Position numbers and translations under genes: made by a program
Assembly: GCF_010015445.1 (NCBI RefSeq)
Contig: NC_053118.1
Coordinates: 12,381,937-12,445,936 of the forward strand
Direction of reading: 5' to 3'
Source of the DNA: Perca fluviatilis
Taxonomy: Eukaryota; Chordata; Actinopteri; Perciformes; Percidae
DNA length: 64,000 nt
In this document: piece by piece, positions 35,305 through 46,620 of the stretch
Position numbering within the stretch: position 1 is the stretch's first letter
Layout: every line of letters starts with the position of its first letter
Notes under the pieces: generated by a model
What the model was told of the DNA's origin: nothing
The model's database searches: none
The model's input: the letters and a program-made list of their open reading frames with translations, nothing else

Positions 35305-37654
35305 GGCTCATATATGGCACTAAAAAGTGATGAGGAGGGGACTGACTGCGGTCACATTTACAAGAAGACTACTCAACAGCAGCTTACAGTTTCCCAGGCA
35401 GATTTATGAGGTATTATATTTCAGTTTGGGGTTAGTGAATATCCTATTAAGCACCGTACTCTGATCTTATCAGCTCTTGCCACAGATTTGTGATTGTGTT
35501 ATTTTACGAAAATAGATAGACAAGGAGCAGCATGTGACAGTAATGTTTTTACAGGGGGGCTTCAGTGATTCAAGGGGCACAGAACTGGACAGGGGGCCTG
35601 AAATGTGTCAAGGGTTAATGACATGTATTATGTCACAAGTGCTGTTGAAATGATTTTTAGGGGTCCCGAGATTTCTAACCTCCCTGCGTTTGGTTAAAAT
35701 ATGGTACATACACCGTAGTATATGAGCCAGAGAGCAGTTACCTCCACCAAGACTGCACAATCCTCTTTTATATTATGTTGACATATTCTGGTAGAAACCC
35801 AAAATACAAGACAACCTGAAAATGAGCATGATATGGGACCTTTAAGCCCAACTCCAGAGTATAATAGAAGGTGTACAGTACAGAGTATCCATCCCTCTTA
35901 GCGTTGTGGCAACCCCATAAATGACCAGCCAAAACTGAATTTGTTACACAACACCGAGAGGAAACAGCATGAAATCAGGTAGTTCCCATATTAGACATCA
36001 AACAATGTTCTCAGGGTTCAAACAATTTTCCGTTTCAGCGACCACATGTCCATTCATTCCTGTTCCCGTCCATTATTCAAGGAAGCTGTTTAACCCATGT
36101 CCGTGACTATGGGTCAGTCATTCAATTAAACAAGTAAATCTGAGTGAATCAAGCTGGAATAAGTCCTGCTTCCCAGGTGAGTCCAATTCAAGTTGACCGG
36201 CTCAGGCTGCCATCACAGCAGTGCCCCCATCACTCGTTTGCTGGGTTTGGTTCACTTGGCTGTAAACGGACACCATTAGCTGCTAGGGTTGTTAAGCCAC
36301 TTTAGGCCAATTAACTTTCCTTTACACGCAAGACGCTCAGCTGGAAGGCGCATGTTTGAGTTTTGAGAAAGAAAAGGAGAGGAAGACAGAGAGAACGAGA
36401 TGTGGGCATATTTATTTCACATTTTTACATTTACAGTACATCTTTTGATCTTGCATTTAGCTTAAAGTTTATTATTGTGTGGTGTTGGTATACTAATTAA
36501 AGACTGGCATGGCCATCTATTGGTGCAGAGGTTACCACGGTTAGTGCTATGGTGTCTTCCTAGTAACACTTTATTTCTTGTTTCTTGTGGAGTGATATCA
36601 CCGAAATAGGATGTGAAAGTTAAAACTGTAACATAGAGTCAGGAAATCTGTAATCAGGGACCAAAATGATAACACAGACAAACAGATAAAGCACCAAAAA
36701 AAATGATGTGGCTTCCAAATAACAGATGAGAGAGGAAGACAATGAGCGTGAAAGAAGGAAAGACTACAATGACACAAAGAAAAATAAATAAAAGACCAGG
36801 CAGAAACAGCAAGACAGAGAAGAGGGGGAGAAGATCTAGTGTTCTTTAGGAGATTATAGCCTTACCCCCAAGCCCTGCAATAACATAATAATAAACCTTA
36901 ACAATGAAACAGAAAAATCTAAACTATTTACCAAATGTATCTGCAGCACTGTTTACAGCCCAGTCTTAATTCTACTGCTGGATGCATGTCAAGTTCCTAC
37001 CAGACAAGCAAGAAGAGGCTCTCTGAAACATTATATACACAGAAATGAAAGGGGAAGCACACCCTGTAATAGCCAGCACATTGCAACAGATTACATGACA
37101 CTGGTCTTGAATACTTTAATTACAGACCAACAGCACAAGTGCATCATGCATATGTAAACCACGCAGATACACACTAAAATCAGGAGATTAGAGGGGTATA
37201 TGCACGTACAAATGACTTGACTAAGTGCAGGAAACAAAGTATCGGTGACAAAGTGGATAGTTGCACAACAGAATAATGCAGCATTATGATTTGATACAAC
37301 GCAATGCTTTAAACAGTCAGGCATGTCTATACTGCTGCACTTAATAAGACACAAAGAGAAGCATTGTTACTGTGTGCAGTTTGTTTCCCTCCTGCACTTG
37401 GAACCATACTGAAGTAAATTTAGGCTACAGCCTTTTTTTTGGCTTCATGCTGTTTTTTGTTGAATGCTTTCTCTTTTTCTTCCTCCTCTTCTTCACTGTG
37501 GCTTCCTCATCCTGCACAAAGCTTTCGTGCATACATTTGTCCATTTTCCCATGCTTATCCAAATCTGATTCGTGGTGGCAGCAGGTTACATTATGTACAT
37601 CTCCGTAGCCACGCTCCCAGGCCAGATGAGAAAATAGTACTTAATATAATAATA
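33721..37654. other. non-coding; CA microsatellite inside
   Basis: No supported gene. It contains the CA microsatellite at 35227-35302 and a short repeat end at about 35813-35853. A low-repeat stretch at about 36060-36310 holds several CAATTA/AATTAA motifs and is a possible conserved non-coding element only by inspection. Confidence 0.4.
35227..35302. repeat. (CA)n microsatellite
   Basis: A pure CA run of about 76 bases. The Thr-His repeat frame across it is an artefact. Confidence 0.95.
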
Positions 37655-38035
37655 CTTCCAGCATGGTCTGCCGCAGGGTATCCTCCCGGTTTGACCCATC
37701 TGGAATACCTCCACAGTGAAGTGTCCAGGAGGCATCCTAATCACAGGCCTAAATCACCTTAATAGGCTCCTTTCTATTCAAAGGAGCAGCGATTCTACTT
37801 CAAACTCCCTCCGAAGGGCTGACCTCCTAACCCGATTCCTCAGGGTGAATCCTGCCACCTTGCGAAGAAGACTCATTTTTATCGCTTGTATCCACAATTT
37901 TTCAGTTATTACCCAAAGCTCGTGATCATAGGTGAGGGTTGGAACGTAGATCAACTTGTAAATCAGGAGCTTCCGCCTCACCAAAACAATCATTTACAGC
38001 GTCTGCATTTCTGCTGACGCGGCACCAATCTGCAA
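37655..38035 (-). pseudogene. LINE reverse transcriptase C-terminal fragment (Rex/RTE-like)
   Basis: The minus strand from about 37990 reads KLLIYKLIYVPTLTYDHELW, then VITEKLWIQAIKMSLLRKVA and GFTLRNRVRRSALRREFEVE. After a frame break it reads RWFRPVIRMPPGHFTVEVF. This is the thumb and C-terminal part of a very common teleost non-LTR retrotransposon family, whose usual form has IYVPTLTYGHELWVMTE and LGHLxRMPPGRLP blocks. I place it with the Rex/RTE-like LINEs, but the clade is not certain. It is 5'-truncated and frameshifted. Confidence 0.8.
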
Positions 38036-38224
38036 CTGTCTGTCTAAAAACCAACTTCCACCCACATCTTTGTGACATCAGCGAGACTGCGTCCGACACT
38101 TTCTGTAACTATCTGAAACTGACAATCCGATATTTATGCCTACCTAACGCAGGAGAGAAAGCAAAACTCTCAGGCTCTCTTTATTTATTCTTCACACAAC
38201 AACTTTTAGGTTGAGCCCAGCGAC

Positions 38225-38655
38225 ACGGTGACAAAAATTCATTCCAGCCACTTGTATGCTTCATCACAATCTTTTGGTCACTACCCAATGTTCTTGACCA
38301 TAGGTGAAGATCGTTAAATCGAAAGTGTTACAGCATACTATTACAGCTGATGAGCCACCAATCCGCTGGTCAATCTCACGTACCATTTTTACTATCACTT
38401 GTGAAAAAGACCCCAAAATACTGTATGTGAACTGCCTTGCTTGGGGCAGTTACTTGCTCCCAACCTGAAGTTAGCAATGCACTGCTTTCCAAAAGAGTAT
38501 CAAGGCCTCAGACTTATACGAGAGACTGCCATTCCTGCCACTTCAAACAGCCCCAGTGTACACTGCTGGTCATGGTCTCATTAAGCCAGTTAGCCATTAC
38601 ATCATCTGCATATACAGCGTGTCCATAAAAATCACAAATAGACAAACAAGACATG
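38225..38655 (-). pseudogene. second fragment of the same LINE family, with YADD box
   Basis: The DNA matches the same family and partly overlaps the first fragment: TTCTTGACCATAGGTGA here corresponds to TCGTGATCATAGGTGAGG at 37920. It is therefore a separate or duplicated piece, not a continuation. On the minus strand it includes the catalytic motif region VYADDVM (near 38600), then an EQVTAPSKAVHIQYFGV-like segment (normally ELLPQVEEFKYLGV). Stops and deletions abound. The segment at 38036-38224 between the fragments is unrelated. Confidence 0.75.
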
Positions 38656-40375
38656 ACTTTGGTGAAGGCACTTGACTTCCTAGAAATAATCCAGATTAAT
38701 TTTGTTCCTACTGAAGCAGAAGCAATGGACAACGTCTTATAGCCCTAAACAACTGTACACACATACACACCACAAGTGCCACATAGTTACGAGTAACACC
38801 TGAAAGCAAATAGAGGATTTAAAAGAGAACCTGCCAGGAACCACTCTTTCACTCTCTTTGCCCCCAATTTTCTCTCTTATCATTCTCATTTCTATTCTCT
38901 TCTTGTCCTCCTCTGCCTGTTTCATTTTATCTTCACGTCTCAACTCCAATGTCTTCATCCTATTCTCTACCCCTTCCTTTTTCTTTTTGTTTATCCCCTC
39001 TCCACTTCACCTACCTCTACTTACCTCTCTCTCAAATCACTTTATCCTTTGTTTTGCCTCCACTATCTCTCTCTCTCTCTCTCTCTGCTTTCCTTTTTCT
39101 CTCTCCTTCTGTTACTTGAAGCCATATGGTCTGATTGTAACCATGTGTGTGTTTGGAGATTACAGTGGTAGCTCTGTCAGACTCTGGGAAACTTAACTAT
39201 AACACATAGAGGTGGCACCGACACACAGACACACACACACACACATGTATACATTATGCCAGAGATGCCTCAAGAGACAAAGAGGAAGCAATTTCAAAGT
39301 TTCTCCTCCCAGTTCATGCCATTGTGGTAAGTATTTTCATATCTTGCTTTTGTGAAGTGACAATAGCCTAAACCACAAGGATTAGTGTTTCACAGAAATG
39401 GAAATGGGGTGATGAATCGTCTGGTAAACGTCCCTCTTTCTCTTTTCGTGTGCTTTGGGAAAACATTATAGTGCCAAGCTTTGTGCATTGTGTGCTGCTG
39501 CCTTGTTCAATTAGGAAAAATGCTGTTTGTCTTGCAAAACAAAAGAATTACGTAGATTTGAAATCAAAGAAAGCTGAGTTAAACAAGGATGAGGGGTAAG
39601 ATCAGAGGGAGTGGGAGTGGACGAAGAACAGCGATCTGGTTTCCTCCTTGTAATAACTTGTAGGATTTTTAGGTTAAACAACGCACTTTTCTCCATTAAG
39701 TTAATGGGGGGAGATGGGTGCTTAAGAAAACACTGTGTAATAGTGTGTTTGTATATTCTTCATCTGAGAACTGCTGCTCCTTTGAGAAGTGTACAGTGGA
39801 GAGATGAGCCAAAGAGTTTATAGTTGGATTCAAGCTCCTCACCAGAGCCAACAGTAGTACCAGTGTTGTTTAAAAAGCAGAACTCCACTGTAAAATAACT
39901 TAATCCAACACAAGGCTTGGTCCTTCTCTGTGTATTTACTAAACACAGTGAACTTAATTGACCTCCAGCATCTCTGGACTCAGTCCTGGGACTGAGAGAG
40001 GGTCTGTGCAGGAGCCTTTTCCAAAAATTGTACTCTGCTGTACTATTCTACTTCTTTGTACGGTTTGGTGTCAAGCTCTTAGAGACTTCAGCAAGGTACT
40101 TTGCCAGAACACATTGTGGGAGCACAGCTGTGACAGGATGCTCTTTTCATCCCTTCCTTCTCCTTGTGCTCTTGTAACACGTGCCACATATGAAAATAGA
40201 AAAGTCACCATCATTTCTATCTCTCCTCCTCTTCATTTGCTCTATCATGGTTGTATCAACAGCTGTGTCATGGTTGAACCTGAACGTGGGAAGGGAAGTC
40301 GGTTTGAGCTTGCGGGGGTGATAACTGGATTCATAAAGTCCCACTGGATGAGCTGTCTATGAATGCATCGATAAC

Positions 40376-40457
40376 AAACAGACTATATTCCAACTGTCTA
40401 CTGTCTGAATGGGTCAAAACTGCTCATCGGGGAAGTACATGCACAACCTAACAAAAA

Positions 40458-40500
<43 letters not shown>

Positions 40501-40650
40501 GCATATTCACAAATGTACACTAACTCAAACAGACTATATTCCAACTGTCTACTGTCTGAATAGGTCAAAACTGCTCATTGGGGAAGTACATGCACAACCT
40601 ACACACACACAGACACACACAAGCATATTCACAAATGCACACTAAATCGC
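40376..40650 (+). repeat. tandem duplication, about 150-base unit
   Basis: Unit 1 (40376-40526) and unit 2 (40527 to about 40650) both read AAACAGACTATATTCCAACT, GGTCAAAACTGCTCAT, GGGGAAGTACATGCACAACC, a CA run, then AAGCATATTCACAAATG. They differ mainly in CA-run length and a few substitutions. Confidence 0.9.
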
Positions 40651-43600
40651 CACTCACTCATGTAGACTACAACATCATTACATTACATCATTACATTAAA
40701 TTCTCCGTAATTTAACAAGGCAACAGAAAAACATTACAAAGGGCCTATTATTGTAACTGTACACCAGCCAATTGGTCAACTGACCGTTCAAGTCACTCCA
40801 TCCCTCTTAGTTACTGTTGCTACACCTAAGCTTTGCTATCTAGCTTGACACTTGCCGTTTACAGTAACTGTGGCAGATGTATCACTCGATTAGATTTTTA
40901 AGCAAGCAACACATGGCCCTCACACATACTGTAGGATGTGCCAGTCCTTTTATGATGTGCCAGTTCCTTCATAATATTGAATTGAAATTGAACAAGGTCT
41001 TTTCTAACGTAACAATTAACTCTGCAAAATGATGTAGTTAGCTAATGTTATGCTACCCCTCGATGGACAAACCGTTAAATCAAGAAGTGTCCAGAAGGAA
41101 AGCCCTTCACTGATGTTATCCTGTAGACAAAGGAGAGGAGAGGGGATGATGACCAGGTCTGGTATTCCCTCTGTGTGTTCACATGCACACCATTCATTAT
41201 GGGCCAAGACCACACACTGATACTTGAACTCTATGAACTATTTTGACAAAGTCTTCTCTTCTCTAATTTAATTTATTTTCTTTAATTCTACCTCCCTCTT
41301 TCTCTCTGTCTCGAGTTCTCAAAGTTGTTTCAAATTTCCAGTTCCTTTAGTGATTCTAATCCTGTCCTGTCAAGTAAAGTAATAACCATACTGTACAGTG
41401 CTATTTTCACCAGAGCAAACATAACGGTTGAAGATTCTGTTTTAAAGATATACTTTAAATTATATCAATTTCCTTCAGGGAGAGTGGTTATAAGTCTGTT
41501 TTGAGACATTATATTATAAGCTAAGTTAATAAGTGAATTATTAAATGCACTAAAAGTTGGAAGCACTTCTACCTTAAATGCGCTTCAAATAACAAGCAGT
41601 CCAGTTCAGCCCAGGAGGTTTAGGCATCCTACACAGGAGTGATTTTACAACCATATGGCACCATCTAGTGACCTTCTATTTTATTCACATTTACACAGAT
41701 AAAGAATTGTCCTGACCTTTCTACCTTTACTCCTACTCAAAAGGAATTTGAAGGGAAAATAGGTTAAAAAAAACAAAAAACACAACCAAGTCTGTATAGT
41801 AACGCAAATTCCTATAGCCTTGGAGCCTATAATCACCTTAATAAAGTTCACTCTTCCTTCCTTCAATAGTGTTTTCAAGTAATCGACTCGTATCAACTTG
41901 CAGGTTGGATGTGATCTTTCAAAAGGAAAGAATGCAATAAGTAAATTCATGTCTTTGTTTTTCAAAACCTTCATTCTGTATGTGTTTGCAGGTGTAATCA
42001 GGTGCAATTCCAGGATTTGTTAAGTGTGTGGGGGACATACAGCATAGAAAATCTGCTTAGAAATATAGGAAATAAAACATCACATTCATTATTAATTTCA
42101 CTTGTTTTCATTTTAAACAAATTGTATATCTGAATATAATACACATTTTCTATAGGCTCAGTCTGCCACTTTAAAAAAAGAAGAAGAAAAAAACAATTCC
42201 AGTGCTGGTTTCATTGTATCAGAATTTTCGATAGTCATCATGGAAACATTAATTGGTCATGATCATACCGCCAGTATTCCTCAGTCAGACCATGACTGAA
42301 ACAGCACTGTGCACACAAACCGACTGCTTTGCCATTATCACAACAATGTATATGTAAAAATAATAAAGAATGTTCTGACGAACTGCTACCACTGACCTGT
42401 GGCGGTGACATCTGACCCTCAGCTGTGAGTTGGTTGATCTGTCCGAACTAGTCTCAACCGTTTTGGCTCTCACTGGTCAAGTAGGGAGCTGCTTTGTTCT
42501 GCCTGGCCTACGTTCTGATGGACAGGTTCACAGAGTAGCACTGAATATCCAGAAAACATCTCTCTTTTTCATATTCGGATTTTTTTTCCCCCTCCTATTG
42601 AGTATTTCTCTGAGGCCTGTGGGGGACTGAGAAAGCTTGTGACACCCTGTCAGCTCAGTTGCTGTCACATACGTGTAAAAGGAGAAGAAGATTGTTGTTC
42701 TACAGAGCCCTGGCCAAGTGATCATCAAAGCACGCCTTTGTGGATGAAAGCATGTATTGGAGATAAGGAATCAAGACAAAATAGAACCAATGCAGGGAAT
42801 GATAAACTGACATCAAGGAGATAAACAGATCACTTTAAATCATTTGCATAGTTTGTAAGGGAATTTTCTGCGAAAGGATCAGAGTGGACGGGGGTGGACA
42901 ACTTCATACACATAAAAGACACAACTCTTTCTTTTTTTTGGTCACACAAAAAAAGACAAATTCTTAACCTTCGTAAGAGATGTCAAGGCCAGAAGAGATG
43001 TTAAAAAACCTGAATCCACAACATAGTAAAACATTCTGCAGGTAAAATAGTCCTTCAAAACAAGGTTGGAGAAATTGACACTGCTCTTGATCTTAACTAT
43101 GTTCTCATGTTCCAGCATTTTCCCTTTATAATATTTTTTTGGAGACAGGCAATGTATCAGCATTCCTTTTATTTTTTTTGTTTTCATCTAGCCAGGGGAA
43201 TTTGTCTTGATGTTCTGGTCTGAGAGCAAGTATAGTATTGAAAAATACTCACGCAGAATATCTACAACAATATACTCAGTTTGATTTATGACATCAGGTA
43301 GCTACACTATATTTGGTCAATCATAAACCGAACAAGCTAGCTAGCCTACTAGATAAATAATGGCTAAAATTATATAAAGACATGGCTTGCACAAACAACA
43401 ATTATTGTCACCTTTTTTGTGGTAGGCAGTTGGTATTACTGAGCTTCACCATTCTTCATATTACCAATCCTGCTAGCGTCACTATTTCAAATGAACCCAA
43501 AACTCCCAGCAGCCAGAGATGCCTAATTCTGCTAATCATACTTAAATTGTAGTGGCAGCATTGACTCAGTTATATTCAGGTATGAACTGAACAAAACAGA

Positions 43601-43799
43601 TTAGACTTGAGTAGCCTATACATGTACAACACATTATGCAACACATTCAATCTGCGTTATCTTTTGCATGTGTGATATATATTATGTATTATTATGTATT
43701 ATGTATATGTATATGTCTAGTCTGGATGGGTTATTATTCGCTTTGATTTAACCGACAGATGAAACACTGACACCGGTAGGTGACAGCTGGAAAATAAAA

Positions 43800-43885
43800 A
43801 AGTGTACATGTATGTGTGTATGCATGTTTGTATATGTGTGTATTTGTGTGTGTAAGTATGTATATATGCATGCATGTGTATGTAT
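43800..43885. repeat. TGTA/TGTG-rich simple repeat
   Basis: Imperfect GTATGTGTGTATGCATG-type units. The minus-strand frame with His-Thr-Tyr repeats is an artefact. Confidence 0.85.
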
Positions 43886-44405
43886 ACATATTGTATAAAT
43901 ATGTGAATAATTAAATTGTTTCTATACAAGTACAAAAGTAGAAAAATGGGGTAGGACCAGAAAAGTTTTTTTTAACTTCTTCCTACTACTTTTTGGACAT
44001 GGGAATCCTTATTTGAATCATTTACAGTAATTTTGAAAGAAATGTTAGTATTTTGTTTTTGTTGGTTTTCATGTTCTTATTTATCTTTTATCTTTTTATT
44101 TTTGACATTCAAACATTCAAAATAAACTAAACTAAACCCAAATCAATTATCTCCATTATCTTAAGGCGTAGGAACCCTGGTGTAATTATCGTACCATCTC
44201 TGCCATTATATGCTGAGGAAAATCGATTAGGAAACTTAATTCACTCAATGCCCAGTCTATTTAAGTACTGTATACGTTACACACTACTGACTCTATGATT
44301 ACATGAAGACATGCATAGACACATGGCACAAACAGAACTAGTAGGCTTTGTCTAATAGTTTCAATGGTGCAAACTGCATAACAGTGAGCATGTGTGAGCA
44401 ACATT

Positions 44406-44515
44406 GGTGGCACGGTGGCTCAATGGTTAGCACTGCTGGCACACAGCAAGAAGGCACTGTTGAGTACTGGGATTTAATGTACTTTCTCTGTGGAGTTTGC
44501 ATGTTCTTCCTTCTA
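44406..44515 (+). mobile_element. tRNA-like SINE fragment (Mermaid-like)
   Basis: It reads GGTGGCACGGTGGCTCAATGG, then AGCACTG, CACAGCAAGAAGG and GTGGAGTTTGCATGTTCTTC, as in a widespread vertebrate tRNA-like SINE. The B-box region (GTACTGGGATTTAATG) is decayed. The name is from memory of the family. Confidence 0.55.
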
Positions 44516-45559
44516 ATTAGTTAGGAATGGTTCAATGCAGAGGTTAGGCTACATGCCTTGTATGTGTAAATGTACTTGGCGAAGGAAATATTATTATATA
44601 TTAAATCTCGGCCACTGATCTCAATCATTCTTTTTTTATTTGTCTCTCACAAGTTCCCCAACTGTATGGATGTACAATACTAAAGACTGAAGAACCTCTT
44701 TAAGATGAAACATTCACACGTTGTGCTCTTGAATCCTTTCATCTTCAGAAAACAAATCACTGCCTCAGAAACGGAGTGAAATCAGTTGATTAGGGTTTTT
44801 TTTTAAAACAGATATATCTGTTAAATATAAATATACATATGCTTGCAAAGCCCTATTGATGCATTTGCTTATTCCCTAAGGGCTACAGGCCACATGTCAG
44901 CAAACCTTTATCCTGCTGAAGTGTCCATGAGCAAAAGAATAGCTTCCAAGTCCAGGGTCACCGCGCGCTGTAACTGAACCAGGACTCTAAGCTCTGTGAA
45001 ACCTGTGAATACAGACTTTCTTATTTTATTAAAATAACACTTTCTCTGTGATCCTGTGAATATGTTTCATTCATGAATGACACTTTGTATTGTTTTGTGG
45101 AAACCAGAGGCATCACTGCAGTACAAATATTCTACATGACTCCACCATTGGCTACATGAAGAATGGGATGCAAGGTCAGAATCAATTCTACAGAGGATCC
45201 AGTGGAGGTCAGTGTTGCGTGTGAGCTCACTGAGCCGTCTGTGTCACTGCCATAGGTCACTTCAGGGCAGTTTGTCTCAAAACAAACTGTGAGTATCAGC
45301 TGACCTCAGTATAACCTTTCTGGATCCAGATGTGAGTGTGTTTTCTGTCTGTGTGTGTGTGTGTGTGTATGTGATGAAAGGGCGGGGATGTATGCAGTTT
45401 CCCACTGCAGACCAGCTTCCACTTGAGAAAGCACTGCAGCAACTCCTCTCACATCACATGCACTACATTCAGAGGGAAGAGGGAGAGGAAAGAGGGGTGG
45501 GCGGGGTGAAAGAGGGAGGGTGGGGCTTTTGGGGTAACAAACGCCCCCTCTGATAGCCT

Positions 45560-46620
45560 ACTTTAATATGCAATTAGCTCCAAGCGAAGAGGCAGGCAGG
45601 CATCATCAACTCAGGCGCAACTTGACGGTAACACGGCGCAGTCCATTCATTTTTAAACTAGCGGGAATGCTTAATGGAGCCACAGGCACTCCTGCTGCCG
45701 TCTCGACAGAGAGTTGTTTCACTTTACTCCGTCTGTTTCTGAACTTTTCACGGCAATAACACTATGGACCCGCCATGGGCTGACACCGGCGCTCCGATAC
45801 GGCATGCAAATACGTACTCTGACGTCGGCGATCATGTGGCTTTTGGCGTAGATCCTCCTTGTGATCGCCAATTTTTTCTTTCCTGTCGCCTGTTGTCTGC
45901 TCGGTTATTGGACCGCCGCGAGAGTGTTTGAAACCGATTTGGCTTATTTCTGGGTCTAGCAGTCGCTTTGGGATTGTACGCACTAACCTGAGCGTCGCGC
46001 CAAAACGGTGGGCAGGTAAGAAATGGATAAACTCTTCCTCTGTTTTTCTAATGGTTCGCCACGGCTTCCCCCTCAGAAGTCTCTCAAGTTAAAACTGCAC
46101 GTTGTTGTTTTTGTGCCCCTCTCTTGGCTTGCTCTGCCCCTTGCGTGGCTCCCAAACACCAACACGCCTCTGTATAAATATTTTAACTTGTCTAGCCGCA
46201 TGAACTTTGCCTGCCTCTGTCGTCTACACCTGCGTGCTGAGACAATGTGTCCGCCAAGTTGTTAATTGGACGTTTCTCCCCCCCAGTGTTTAAGTTTCAC
46301 TTTGATGCGTTGTGGCCGTGGTGAGAGAAGGCAGACAGGAGAAACATCGTGTCGCCTACTTTTTCCTCCTCCCCGTGTCGACATAACCAGCAAAACATGG
46401 CCGTCCTTTGCCGACATGTTGTTACGTCGATGGCGAGAGGGGGAACATTTGGGGAGAGTGTTTTTCTGCGCCCCACTGTCACATCTCGGGCTGGCCGGTG
46501 GAAACGGCCGTTAAACTTAGCACCGCCGCCGGTGTGTACCCGCTCACAATCGGCGGCACTGAGGTTTGAGTGCAACTTTTTGAGTCCGACGTTGTTTATA
46601 CTTTGATTTGCGCGTCTCTG
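45560..46620 (+). promoter_or_regulatory. CpG-rich promoter region of the ZHX gene
   Basis: CpG density rises sharply here compared with the surrounding 40 kb and falls off after about 46.6 kb. Candidate elements are a perfect octamer ATGCAAAT (45804-45811), a CRE-like TGACGTCG (45820-45827) and an inverted CCAAT box ATTGG (45907-45911). No clear TATA box was seen. A strong splice donor at 46016 on the + strand points toward the coding exons 16 kb downstream. The linkage to the ZHX gene is inferred from orientation and the lack of any other gene. The open frames at 46023-46707 are treated as chance frames of a GC-rich region. Confidence 0.6.
45830..46015 (+). other. candidate non-coding exon 1
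   Basis: The exon is predicted from the donor GGCAG|GTAAG at 46015/46016 within the CpG-rich stretch. The transcription start is unknown; 45830 is only a placeholder just after the octamer/CRE cluster. Known mammalian ZHX2 genes begin with non-coding exons, which fits. Confidence 0.4.

Larger units (their letters stand above)
38740..45559. other. gene desert upstream of the ZHX promoter
   Basis: No supported coding sequence. It contains CT-rich runs near 39067-39086, a tandem duplication (40376-40650), a TGTA-rich tract (43800-43885) and a SINE fragment (44406-44515). The many 60-134 codon frames show no domains. Confidence 0.45.

Noticed and set aside
39958..40362. 134-codon + frame
   Set aside because: No domain or signal recognised and no repeat or exon context; most likely chance.
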